A stretch of 64,000 nucleotides of DNA from Trujillonella endophytica (GCF_019799905.1 NZ_JABGCI010000003.1:62001-126000), one strand, 5' to 3'; positions 36,626-45,135 are shown, counted from the stretch's first letter. Notes: generated by a model not told the origin, from the letters alone. Translations and numbers: made by a program.

Positions 36626-37369
36626 ATGAACACCCTGGGTGTCATCGGGAGCGGCGAGATCGGGAGCGCGGTCGCACGGTTGGCGGTCGCCGCCGGCATG
36701 GACGTCGTCCTGAGCAACTCCCGGGGCCCGGAGACGCTGACCGACCTGGTCCGCGAACTGGGCAGCGATCAGTCGCGGGCCGGCACCGTGGCCGAGGCGG
36801 CGTCGGCCGGTGACGTCGTCCTGGTGGCGGTGCCTTTGAGAGCCGTACGAGAGCTGCCCAGCGACCTGTTCGCAGACACGGTCGTGCTGGACGCATCGAA
36901 CTACTACCCGGCGCGAGACGGCGCCATCGCCGAACTCGACAGCCTGGAACTCACGACGAGCGGGTTGGTGCAGCGGCACCTGTCCGGGGCACGCGTCGTG
37001 AAGGCGTTCAACAACATCTCGCACCGGTTCATCACGTCACTGGCGCGACCACACGGTGCCGTAGATCGGAGCGCGCTGCCGATCGCCGGCGACTCCCCCG
37101 AGGCGAGGCGCGCTGTCGGCGAGCTGCTGGACCGGCTGGGGTTCGACGTCGTCGACGCCGGCGAGCTGGCCGACAGCTGGCGCTTCGAGCCGAACACCCC
37201 GGCGTACCTGCAGCCCTACCGGAGCGAGATGCCCCAGGCCGACACCTTCGCGTCGCTGTCGGCGATCCCCGCTGCGGCCGCCCCGGCCGCCACGCTGCGT
37301 GAGCTGGTGACATCCGCCGTTCGCGGCCCGGCCGGTGGCGAGTGGCCCTCGGGACGCCCCGTCCGCTGA
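36626..37369 (+). CDS. NADPH-dependent F420 reductase-like / NADP oxidoreductase
   Basis: 247 residues. MNTLGVIGSGEIGSAVARLA and VVLSNSRGPETLTDLV are the coenzyme-F420-dependent NADP oxidoreductase pattern, then VVLVAVPLRAVRELPSDLF, VVLDASNYYPARDG and ARVVKAFNNISHRFITSL. It is more distant from the classical NpdG than the 8.8-kb protein and may be a general NADPH-dependent reductase. ATG 36626 begins the Rossmann strand directly. Last gene of the two-ACAD run. Confidence 0.85.
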   Translation: MNTLGVIGSGEIGSAVARLAVAAGMDVVLSNSRGPETLTDLVRELGSDQSRAGTVAEAASAGDVVLVAVPLRAVRELPSDLFADTVVLDASNYYPARDGAIAELDSLELTTSGLVQRHLSGARVVKAFNNISHRFITSLARPHGAVDRSALPIAGDSPEARRAVGELLDRLGFDVVDAGELADSWRFEPNTPAYLQPYRSEMPQADTFASLSAIPAAAAPAATLRELVTSAVRGPAGGEWPSGRPVR

Positions 37370-37384
37370 TCGACGAGCGGCCCC

Positions 37385-37404
37385 GTCAGGCCGGCGGGCC
37401 TGAC
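37385..37404 (+). terminator. hairpin terminator after the NADP reductase gene
   Basis: Perfect 8-bp stem (GTCAGGCC / GGCCTGAC) with a 4-nt loop, 16 nt past the stop, in the 176-bp convergent gap before the NifU-like gene. Confidence 0.65.
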
Positions 37405-37545
37405 CGGTCACGCCGGGCGTGGCTCCCCCGCGCGAGCCACGTCCGGCGTCACCCTCCGGCCGACGGCGTCTGATCGCGCAGCCGGAGCCGAAGCCGGCGC
37501 GGCACGCGGCCCTACCGCGGGCCGGGCCGGAGGTGCACCCGTCCG

Positions 37546-37800
37546 TCAGTGGCTGCTGGCGTCGAAACCCACCTTGCGCAGCTGGACGGATCGGGCGTCA
37601 CCCTGCTCGTTGGCGGCGATCTGGATGATCTGCACCAGGACGTCGTCGGGCACGAGGCAGTCGGCACACGCGTCGGGGGACGCCTCCAGGATGACCTCCA
37701 CGGAGCCCGCGTCCGTGGACTCGCCGATGCGCAGGTCGTAACCGTCCGCGCCCAGGCTCGGTCGGATGGTCGCCAGGGCCTGCTCCAGTGCCTCGTTCAC
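37546..37800 (-). CDS. small NifU-like C-terminal-domain protein
   Basis: 84 residues. MNEALEQALATIRPSLGADG YDLRIGE is close to the NifU C-terminal domain opening (LxxIRPxLxADG), and PDACADCLVPDDVLVQIIQI replaces the usual CxxC by C-A-D-C, preserving two Cys spaced by two. NifU-type domains carry Fe-S clusters or sulfur. GTG 37800 follows GAGGAG. It lies downstream of the TusA/ferritin-PhnD-ACAD genes behind its own TGCATG-type motifs. Confidence 0.7.
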   Translation of the reverse strand: MNEALEQALATIRPSLGADGYDLRIGESTDAGSVEVILEASPDACADCLVPDDVLVQIIQIAANEQGDARSVQLRKVGFDASSH

Positions 37801-37963
37801 GTCGTGCTCCTCGTCGTCAGGTCGTGCCGGATGGGGAACGGCTCGTGCAGAACCGCGAGGCGGCTGGTGAGGACAGAGCTGACGCCCCGCCGCGACCGCC
37901 GGTTCCTGGGCCGTCCAGGCCGTCGCGGCGAACCGCGGAGGCTCGGGGCTGCACGACCTTTTT

Positions 37964-37981
37964 TGCATGTACATGTGCATA
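37964..37981. promoter_or_regulatory. TGCATGTA/TGCATA motifs upstream of the NifU-like gene
   Basis: Two overlapping variants, TGCATGTA (37964-37971) and TGCATA (37976-37981), sit in a short AT-rich island after a T-run, 164 bp before the NifU-like start. No gene lies in 37801-38081. Confidence 0.5.
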
Positions 37982-38081
37982 CTACTGCCGAATCGGCCAG
38001 CCAACCAGGTCCTCCGGCTGACGAATCCCGGGCCCAATGGCCGCATCGGTGTTGTGTCGATCGACGTCTCCCAGCCGCCCC

Positions 38082-39254
38082 TCACATGAAGTTCCGCGTG
38101 TGCAGCGCCGAGATCTCCGCCGCCTCGTCGTCCGGGAACCCGATGTAGGCCAGCCGGCGGCGCCGTCCCTCGTCCATCCCGCGCTGCAGGTCCTGGACCG
38201 CCGCCCACCCCCGCTTGATCGCCGACGGCGCCCAGGACCCTGCCGCCAGCAGCACCAGGGAGTCGAACACCTCCTGGTTGAGGCCGGCCGTCTGGGCGAG
38301 AGCGCTGTGCCGCCGTTCCACGGCAGCGCGCAGCGTGCCGAGGAACGACGGATCGGTGTGCGCGACGTGCGCGGTGTGCGCCACCCCGAACGCCACGTGC
38401 CTGGCCTCGTCGCGGGCGGCAAGCCTGGTCACGTCGGCGGTGACGGCGTCGGGGGCGTGCAGGTTCAGGAACCGGAGCAGGTCGACGAAGGTCCCCTCGC
38501 CGAGGACCGACAGCAGGAACGACGCCATCGTGAAGTCGTGTTCGCCGACCAACGTCTGCAGCGACGCGCGCCCCCCGGCTCCCGACCGCCCGAGGGCCTC
38601 CCGGTGCAGCAGTGCGCGCCGCGTGAACACCTCGACGTGTCGGGCCTCGTCCGCGACCTGCACCGCCAGCAACTGCATCACCTCGCGGAAGTGCGGGTGC
38701 AGGCGGGAGAGCAGACGCGCCGGGATGACCAGCGCAGCCTGCTCGTTCTCCACGAGGTACGTCATGACCTGGACGACCGCGTCCTCGATGTCCGGCGGCA
38801 CGTCGCTGCGGGCGGTCCAGTCGACGGCGGTGGCCGGGTCCCACTGAGCGGCGGAGGCGTTCGCGTACAGCCGGGGCGCGACGTCGGCCCAGACGAGGTC
38901 CCGGTCCACCCAGTCCACCGACAGCGGCGGGCCGCCGGCCTCCACCAGAGCGCCGCGCGCCGCCAGTCCCCAGGCCGGGGCAGCGTGCTCCGCCGGCCGC
39001 GCCGCATCGCCGGCCCGGACCGCGCCGGCCCACCGGTCGCCGTCGGCCGTGCCCCGGACAACCCTCAGCACACCACCGGTGGAGTCCAGCCGGTGCCCCT
39101 TCGCCCGGCACCACGCGCCCAGGTGCAGGGCGAGCGCCGGGTGGGAGCCCCGCACCGCCACCCCGGTGCCGGCCGGCACGCCGGCGAGCGCCCGCGACAG
39201 CGGCAGGTGGCCACCCTCGTCGAGTCCCAGGTCCTCGAGGTCGCAGGTCGTCAC
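38082..39254 (-). CDS. TusA-like domain fused to ferritin-like diiron protein
   Basis: 390 residues. Residues about 1-80 look like TusA (LSRALAGVPAGTGVAVRGSH then LHLGAWCRAKGHRL), but the catalytic CP is absent (DLGLDEGGHLPLSRAL). Residues about 140-390 are ferritin-like with diiron ligand motifs LVENEQAAL, VADEARHVEVF, LGEGTFVDLL and ARDEARHVAFG, i.e. four carboxylates and two His. Such centres carry out oxygen-dependent oxidations or redox steps. The ATG overlaps the PhnD-like gene stop. I do not know this fusion as a described enzyme; substrate and role are unknown. Confidence 0.75.
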   Translation of the reverse strand: MTTCDLEDLGLDEGGHLPLSRALAGVPAGTGVAVRGSHPALALHLGAWCRAKGHRLDSTGGVLRVVRGTADGDRWAGAVRAGDAARPAEHAAPAWGLAARGALVEAGGPPLSVDWVDRDLVWADVAPRLYANASAAQWDPATAVDWTARSDVPPDIEDAVVQVMTYLVENEQAALVIPARLLSRLHPHFREVMQLLAVQVADEARHVEVFTRRALLHREALGRSGAGGRASLQTLVGEHDFTMASFLLSVLGEGTFVDLLRFLNLHAPDAVTADVTRLAARDEARHVAFGVAHTAHVAHTDPSFLGTLRAAVERRHSALAQTAGLNQEVFDSLVLLAAGSWAPSAIKRGWAAVQDLQRGMDEGRRRRLAYIGFPDDEAAEISALHTRNFM

Positions 39255-40105
39255 GGCCGGTAGCCGCGCGCGCCGATACGTCCCTCGGAGTCGTAGAAGC
39301 CGGACTCGTCGACCGCGCGTTCCAGCGCTGCATACCCCTCGGTCCGGCCGGGCAGCCAGCGGGTCAGCCCCTCGAGGTCCAGCAACGGACGGACCTGCTC
39401 GTCGGCGTACGACATCGCCAGCAGCAGGTCGGCGAACCGTTCGACCAGAGCCGCGTCGGCCCTGGGGCCGGCCGTCATGTTGCAGTGGTCGAACGCAGGC
39501 GTCTGGCCGATCACGCGGACGGACCCCGCCGGGAGAGTGCCCTCCTGGCCGAACAGCAGCAGGTTGCCGTCGGTGAGGCAGGCGGCGTCCAGCCGGCCCG
39601 CCACGAGCGCGGCCGCGGCGTCACGCTCTCCACCGATGTGGTCCCCGTGCAGCCCGACGCCCACGTCGAAACGTCGCACATGGGCCGGTCCATCCAGGTC
39701 GACGCCCGCCGCACGCAGGTGCGACAGCGGCAGCAGCGTCGCCTGCGGGGAATCGATCGCGCCGACGCCGATCGTGCGCCCGGCGAGGTCGGCGAGCGAC
39801 TGCAGGTCGGAGTCGGCACGGACTGCGACCGCCGTGACCAGGTCGCGGTCGGTGTCGCGCATGAGGACCGCACGTACTGCTCCCCCGCGCGCCTCGGCCA
39901 TCCGCCGAGCCCGCACCCACGCCAGCGGCGAGTTCCACGCGACGTCGATGCGACCGTCGAGGAGGTCCTCCACCTGGCGCTCGTAGTGCGAGTACAGGAC
40001 GAAGTCGAGGTCGAAGTCGCTGCGGCGGAGCCAGGCCCGGAAGCCCTCCCAGATCGTGACGACCTTCGGGTCGTAGGCCACCGCACCGAGCAGCAGGGTC
40101 GTCAT
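39251..40105 (-). CDS. PhnD-like periplasmic-binding-fold protein without signal peptide
   Basis: 284 residues: LLLGAVAYDPKVVTIWEGFR, FVLYSHYERQVEDLLDGRID VAWNSPLAW, LAGRTIGVGAIDSPQATLLP, and DAACLTDGNLLLFGQEGTLP. This is the PhnD/SsuA/transferrin-type two-lobe fold. No secretion signal or lipobox exists; the chain begins directly with the first strand, so it is probably cytosolic. No ABC permease or ATPase is adjacent. It is coupled to an ACAD gene upstream (TGATG overlap) and the TusA/ferritin gene downstream (ATGA), suggesting a sensor, chaperone or substrate-delivery role. Confidence 0.8.
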   Translation of the reverse strand: MTTLLLGAVAYDPKVVTIWEGFRAWLRRSDFDLDFVLYSHYERQVEDLLDGRIDVAWNSPLAWVRARRMAEARGGAVRAVLMRDTDRDLVTAVAVRADSDLQSLADLAGRTIGVGAIDSPQATLLPLSHLRAAGVDLDGPAHVRRFDVGVGLHGDHIGGERDAAAALVAGRLDAACLTDGNLLLFGQEGTLPAGSVRVIGQTPAFDHCNMTAGPRADAALVERFADLLLAMSYADEQVRPLLDLEGLTRWLPGRTEGYAALERAVDESGFYDSEGRIGARGYRP

Positions 40106-41226
40106 CAGGCGTCCATGAGCGGGAGGCCGGTGAGCGCCCGCCCGACGAAGTCCAGCAGCGCATCCGTCGTCGGCGCCATGACGCGCGCCGCCCGGGAGTC
40201 ACGGAACCGTCGTTCGATCCCCAACTCCTTGCGGAAGGCGGCACCCCCGCACGCGGCCATCGCGAGGTCGGCCACGAGCGCGGCGCTGTCGTCGGCCGCG
40301 GCCTTGACCTCCAGCACGAGCAGGGGGGCGTCCTCCCGGCCGCTCTCGAGCGCGACGAGTGCGTCCTCGACGAGCGTTCGGGTGCGGTCGGTCTGGATCT
40401 GCATGGTGGCCAACGTGACCCGGGCGGGCAGCTGCTGGGCCAGGGTCTGGTCCAGGTGCTCGAGCCGGGTGCCGACCAGATGTGCCACCGTCTGCCGGGT
40501 CACCGACTGCATCAGCCCGACGCTGGCCGAGGCGTTGAGGACGAGGAACGACGGAAGCACCGCCGCCAGGGCGATGTCCATCCCGGCGCCGTCGGCACCG
40601 AGCATGTCGGCCGGCGTCACGCGCACGCCGTCGGCCGTCACCGGGCAGGAGTCGTTGCCCCGCAGGCCGAGGCCGTCGAACTGCCCCGGGTAGCCGAGCC
40701 CCTCACTCCCCGTGCGTACGAGCCACAGCGTCATCTGCTCGTCCGCCTGCAGCGGCCGGCTGGACCAGACGTAGCTGTCCGCCTCGTGCGCGGCAGTGAC
40801 CCAGCTCTTGCGGGCGTCGAGGACGACGTCCTCCCCGTCGACCCGCGCCGTGCTCACCGGTGCCCAGAAGTGGCTGCGCGAGCCGGTCTCGGAGAACGCG
40901 AGGGACGTCAGGTGCTGCCCGCGTCCGATCTCCCGCAGAACGTCGTTGCGGCCCGTGGCGGCCAGCACCGCCGTAGCCGAGAAGTGCATCGCCACCACCA
41001 TGGCCGTGGACCCGCACGCGGCCGACACCTGCCGGACGACGTCGGCGGCCGCCGCCATCCCGAACCCTCCCCCGCCGAACTCGGTCGGGACGGTCAGCGC
41101 CAGCACTCCGGCGGCCGCGAGGGCATCGATGCCCGCACGGGGGAAGGCGCCCTCGTGGTCCACGCGCCCGGCGTCCGGAGCGACCGTCTCGCTGATGATC
41201 TTCTGCAGCAACTCCTGGTCGTACAT
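40105..41226 (-). CDS. acyl-CoA dehydrogenase-like flavoprotein
   Basis: 373 residues. MYDQELLQKIISETVAPDAG and VLALTVPTEFGGGGFGMAAA are ACAD-like; LTSLAFSETGSRSHFWAPVS, DVVLDARKSWVTAAHEADSY and the C-terminal MAACGGAAFRKELGIERRFR fit the ACAD/flavin monooxygenase superfamily (DszC and SfnB relatives), where members use reduced flavin and O2. Dehydrogenase versus monooxygenase cannot be settled by eye. ATG 41226 follows ACGAGGAGCGAC. First gene of the module, with TGCATGCC and TGCATGCA sites 58 and 102 bp upstream. Confidence 0.85.
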   Translation of the reverse strand: MYDQELLQKIISETVAPDAGRVDHEGAFPRAGIDALAAAGVLALTVPTEFGGGGFGMAAAADVVRQVSAACGSTAMVVAMHFSATAVLAATGRNDVLREIGRGQHLTSLAFSETGSRSHFWAPVSTARVDGEDVVLDARKSWVTAAHEADSYVWSSRPLQADEQMTLWLVRTGSEGLGYPGQFDGLGLRGNDSCPVTADGVRVTPADMLGADGAGMDIALAAVLPSFLVLNASASVGLMQSVTRQTVAHLVGTRLEHLDQTLAQQLPARVTLATMQIQTDRTRTLVEDALVALESGREDAPLLVLEVKAAADDSAALVADLAMAACGGAAFRKELGIERRFRDSRAARVMAPTTDALLDFVGRALTGLPLMDA

Positions 41227-41283
41227 GTCGCTCCTCGTTGGGCTACGGCCCGCCGTCAATATAGTTAGTTGCGCACACCATCA

Positions 41284-41335
41284 TGCATGCCGACGTGTAG
41301 GACAACAAGCACGTGCACAGGAGGGCCTGCATGCA
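41284..41335. promoter_or_regulatory. two TGCATGC sites upstream of the ACAD/PhnD/ferritin module
   Basis: TGCATGCC (41284-41291) and exact TGCATGCA (41328-41335), 44 bp apart (about four helical turns), so both could lie on one DNA face. The stretch 41227-41606 otherwise holds no gene I can support. Confidence 0.65.
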
Positions 41336-41606
41336 GAGGTCACGAAACGCTCGCACGGCGAGAGGGCCCTGCCATACCAATCGACTGGAACTGCCGGAGC
41401 AACTCGTCCGGGGCCGCCAGGGGTCGACCGCCAGGACGTCGAGGTGCTCGAGAGGGTCCACCACGGAGTTCGATGAGCACCTCAAGGCCCGACTGAGGGT
41501 CGACACACCTACGGGCAGCTGAACGGCCGGCCCCGCCTGAAGCCTCGCCCAGCGAGCAGGGCGACGCCAAGAGGCGCATGGTCGCCTGCGTCCCGACGGT
41601 GCGGAG

Positions 41607-42243
41607 ATGGAAGGGATCGACACGGATCTCCACCTGCGTGGCAAGTGCGTGATCGTCACCGGGGGCGGGAGCGGCATCAGGCTCGCCATCGCCGAGCAGA
41701 TTCCGGCCGAGGGCTGCGCGGTCGCCTTCTGCGGGCGTACGCGCTCGCCTCGACGCCAGCGGCGCCTCGGGTCTGGGCGACGAGGCATGGCGGCGCCACC
41801 ATCGACATCGACGTGCTCGGCTTCTCCCGGCTCGTGGCGCACGCGACCCGCATCTGGCGAGGTCGCCCGCCGCATCGGTCGTCGCGATCGGCAGCACCGC
41901 AGCCGTCGAGGCGTTCGGCTACCCGACGGCACCCTTCGGGGCGATGAAAGCGGCCCTGACTAACCAGTGCGCCGGCCTGTCGAAGACCCTCGCCGCACAG
42001 GGCATCCGCATCGACGCGGTCTCCCCCGGTCCCGTCTTCTCCGAGGGCGGGCCTGGGACGGCGTCCGCGCCTCGCGGCCCGAGTACTACGCGGGCATCGT
42101 GGAACAGATCCCCGCGGCCGAATGGGCACCCCCAGGAGGAGACCGCCCGGGACGTCGTCTTCGTCGCCAGCCCCGCAGCTGCCCTGCTGACAGGTGCCAA
42201 CATCATGGCCGACGGCGGACTCACCAGGCGCATCCCGATCTGA
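41607..42243 (+). pseudogene. decayed SDR oxidoreductase gene
   Basis: The pieces of an SDR are in order but in different frames: LHLRGKCVIVTGGGSGIRLA (NAD site), then PTAPFGAMKAALTNQCAGLS KTLAAQGIRIDAVSPGPVFS (catalytic-helix and PGP segment), RASRPEYYAGIVEQIPAAEW in another frame, and the end VVFVASPAAALLTGANIMAD GGLTRR. At least three frameshifts and a lost central segment with the catalytic Ser. It lies between the ACAD-module promoter and the UGSC terminator. Confidence 0.8.
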
Positions 42244-42428
42244 CCGGCGGCACGGCTGTCGGCCAGTCGCCGGACCCGGCAGCCGAGCGTCGGGCGAGCC
42301 GGCGTCGCCTCCGCAGCCGAGCGCGCGGCCCCGATCGACTCGACTCGCGCCGGCTGACACCGGAGGGCCTTCGCCGCCACGGCAGCAGCCGAGCGGTCCG
42401 CTCCCGAGGCCGTCGCCGCGACGACCGA

Positions 42429-42460
42429 GCCGCGCCGACCACACCCGTGGTCGGCGCGGC
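42429..42460 (-). terminator. strong hairpin terminator after the UGSC gene
   Basis: A perfect 14-bp stem (42429-42442 with 42447-42460) and a 4-nt loop begin 7 nt past the UGSC stop. Outer bases (GAGCCG / CGGCTC) could extend the pairing. It marks the end of the selenoprotein transcript. Confidence 0.8.
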
Positions 42461-42467
42461 CGGCTCA

Positions 42468-44219
42468 TCAGTGCTTCTGGACCCCCGCGATGATCTCGTC
42501 CCAGGCGGCGGGGAGCCGAACGGCCTTCGTCGTCGGCGGACCCTGGATCTGGTTCGAGATGTAGGCGCGGGACTGGTTGCGTCCCGGGTTGCCCGCGATC
42601 ACGATGTCGAACGCAGCCGGCTCCTTGGTGCCGCGCACCATGAGCCCCTCCTCCGCGGCGTGGCGGTACTCCTCGGGAGCTCGACCGTCGTCGGCCAGCA
42701 TCCCCCAGTCGAAGTGCCGTCCGCTGACACCGCGGGCATAGTCCTGGACCCACTGGGCGTCGATGACGACGTTCTCGAACAGGTACTGCTTCACCTGCTC
42801 CTTGGTCCACCCGTCCGCCGCGATCGTGCGCGCGATGGCCGGCCCGAGGATGACCAGCGGGAACTGCCCACCGTTGAGGTACGTGTAACCGGTCCAGCCA
42901 CCGAGGGCCTCGGCCGTCGTGCGCGCGATCACCGCGAGGTGCCCCTCGGCCCGGTCGCCCATGCTGTAGATCGGCGCGCTGATCGCCGAGACACTCCGCA
43001 GGGTGACCGTCGTCGCTGCGGCGTCGAAGCCCCGGTCCACCCGCTGAGGGGTCCACCCGAGCTCGTCGGTGACGGCCTCGTTCTCTGCCAGCGCGACGTT
43101 GAACGTGTACGAGATCCCGGCCTTGTCCGACTCATCGGGATAAGGGCGGAAGCCGGCAACGTTGCGCATGTAGAGGCGGAGGAAACGTCCGATCGACGTG
43201 TTCGCGCGGTTGCCGACCCGCATCGCTCCCGCGCCCGAGTTGAATCCGAGCTGCTCGACCAGGGCGCCGCTCACCGTGATGAGCGGCTCCCAACCCGGCG
43301 TGCTGCCCGCGTCCTCGACACCGAACGACCGGTCCGCCAACGCCTCGACGACAGCAACGAGCAGCGGCATGTACTCCGGCCGGCAGCCGGCCATCACCCC
43401 GTTGACGGCGACGGACAGCACTGTCGCCTCGACGTTCGAGGACCTGAGGTTGCCCAGCGACTTGTCCGCCGCGAGGTCCGTGCAGCGCAGGAACGCGTCG
43501 ACCCGGTCCTGCGTCGGCGGGACGATCGGGAGCCCGTCGGTCCAGCCGCGGCGGGTGAACTCCTCGAGCACCTCGTCGTAGTCGCCGACGAAGGCGATCT
43601 CGCCCTGCTCGAACGACTCGGTCGTCCCCTCGTCCGACGACCCCTGATCGCTCAGCAGGCCGTCGAGCATCGCCGGCACCATCGCCTGGGTGACCTTGGC
43701 GTGGAAGTCGACGTCGGAGTCGGCCATGATCACGCCGGGGTAGACACCCAAGGGAACCCCGGGGATGCCGAAGGCCTTGGCGGTGAGGGCCGCCATGGGC
43801 ACGAACTCGTTACCGATCAGACCGACCGAGGGAACACCAGCTCGCTCGATCGAGACGCAGGCCCGCAACACGGCAGGCGTGCAACTGCCCTAAGCGCCGA
43901 CCCCCACGATGGCGGCGTCGAACTCCTCGTCCTCCAGGCTCTTGGCGAGGCGCTCCATGGCCTGACGGCCTTCCTCCGCCGGGCCGTGGAAGTTCCCGAA
44001 CGTGTCCGGGTCCAGGAACGTCACGTCGCCGAAGCGCTCCCGCGCGGCGTTGGTGAAGGCGGCGAACATCTCGTCGCCCCGGAACGCGTAGTCGAACACG
44101 AAGGCGACCCGCTTCCCCGTCAAGGTCGACAGCCGCGGTGCGAGCACGCCGGCCTGCTGGATGCGAGCGCCGAGTGGCGCGAGGACGGCGAAGTCCTGAT
44201 CCCTGGAAGTGTTCGACAT
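42468..44219 (-). CDS. UGSC-family selenoprotein with selenocysteine at UAG
   Basis: 583 residues if the in-frame UAG at 43892-43890 is read as Sec (residue 110). The frame runs open through the codon, and the flanks give AAIVGVGA-U-GSCTPAVL, the family motif in which the residue before GSC is Sec or Cys. ATG 44219 follows AAGGTGAG. Residues about 1-190 form the UGSC domain, then an acidic linker, then a second domain from about 212 (VGDYDEVLEEFTRRGWTDG) to the end, function unknown. The true stop is TGA. UAG-encoded Sec is reported in Geodermatophilus and Blastococcus. A probable thiol/selenol redox protein, co-regulated with the catabolic genes. A nonsense mutation is the alternative. Confidence 0.88.
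43857..43882 (-). promoter_or_regulatory. candidate SECIS hairpin downstream of the UAG codon
   Basis: On the mRNA strand, GCACGCCUGC (43882-43873), loop CGUGUU, and GCGGGCCUGC (43866-43857) form nine base pairs with one C.C mismatch. The uninterrupted 6-bp upper stem begins 12 nt after the UAG and the loop contains GU about 20 nt after it, close to the geometry of E. coli fdhF SECIS. Folding was done by eye only. Confidence 0.65.
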
Positions 44220-44246
44220 GTCACTCACCTTAATGATCGTCCGAAC

Positions 44247-44254
44247 TGCATGCA
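44247..44254. promoter_or_regulatory. TGCATGCA site upstream of the UGSC gene
   Basis: Exact palindrome 28 bp before the UGSC ATG, in a spacer of only 52 bp after the crotonase gene. It implies the UGSC gene has its own promoter and belongs to the regulon. Confidence 0.7.
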
Positions 44255-44271
44255 ACGACGCCGGAGCATGG

Positions 44272-45063
44272 TCAGCGGCCGGTGTACTCACCCGGTCGCT
44301 TGCTCTCGAAGGCGTCGATAGCCTCGAGGAGGTCCTCGCTCTGCATGGTGGCGAGCTCGAGCGTCAGCCCGAACTCGAGAACGCCGGTCGACTGCTGCGC
44401 CAGCGCTGCGTTCAGGGTCCGCTTGGTGCCCTGGACGGCCAGCGGGGGCAGTGCAGCCAGCCGCTTGCCCAGCTCCCGGGCGGTCGGCAGCACGTCGGCC
44501 GGCGTGTCCACCAGGTCGGACACCATGCCCATGGCGTACCCGTCCTCGGCGAGGACCGGATCGCCCAGCAGCAGGTGCCGCTTGGTGCGGATCAGACCGA
44601 TGCTGGGCGGCCACACGACTGCCCCGCCGTCGCCCGCGACCAGGCCGACCTTGACGTGGGAGTCGACGATCTTCACACCCCTGCTGGCTACGACGATGTC
44701 GCAGGACAGCGCGATGGTGGAGCCCAGGCCATACGCGTCGCCCTGCACGGCGGCGATGATCGGCACCGGCACCTCGAACATCGTGCGCAGCAACTGCTTG
44801 CCGTCCAGGGAGCCCTTCTCGGCGGCCGCCGGATCTCCGTTGCGCCGCTTCATCATCGCGAAGTCGCCGCCGGCGGAGAACACCCGCCCCTGCGCTCCGA
44901 TGATTATCGCGCGCACGCCGTCGGCGAATCCCTGCTCCGTGAGGGCGTGGATCAGCTCCGGACGCACGTCCTCGTCGATGGTGTTCATCCGCTCGGGTCG
45001 CGCGAGGATGATCTCGGCGACTCCGTCGGCAGAACTGACCTTGATGGTCTTGTACTCCGTCAT
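44272..45063 (-). CDS. enoyl-CoA hydratase/isomerase family protein
   Basis: 263 residues: GVAEIILARPERMNTIDEDV, RVFSAGGDFAMMKRRNGD, AAVQGDAYGLGSTIALSCDI, VKVGLVAGDGGAVVWPPSIG. The oxyanion segments are intact; the VAGDGG region has Asp and Gly where classical hydratases have Glu, closer to the isomerase or dehalogenase-like crotonases. It is followed after 52 nt by the UGSC gene. A TGCATGCA site lies 73 bp upstream of the ATG. Confidence 0.9.
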   Translation of the reverse strand: MTEYKTIKVSSADGVAEIILARPERMNTIDEDVRPELIHALTEQGFADGVRAIIIGAQGRVFSAGGDFAMMKRRNGDPAAAEKGSLDGKQLLRTMFEVPVPIIAAVQGDAYGLGSTIALSCDIVVASRGVKIVDSHVKVGLVAGDGGAVVWPPSIGLIRTKRHLLLGDPVLAEDGYAMGMVSDLVDTPADVLPTARELGKRLAALPPLAVQGTKRTLNAALAQQSTGVLEFGLTLELATMQSEDLLEAIDAFESKRPGEYTGR

Positions 45064-45135
45064 CGGACACCTTCCGCTCGGTCTGACGTGCGCCCGAGCA
45101 CCGATAGCCAGGCACAGAACTCACGCATAACGTAA

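Noticed and set aside
42468..43871. Downstream part of the UGSC gene as an independent GTG-started gene
   Set aside because: It would begin inside the conserved UGSC motif, has no ribosome site, and lies in the same frame as the upstream part through a single UAG.
43890..43892. UAG as a simple nonsense mutation
   Set aside because: It falls exactly on the Sec/Cys position of the motif, and 473 downstream residues remain well formed. Not fully excluded without tRNA data.
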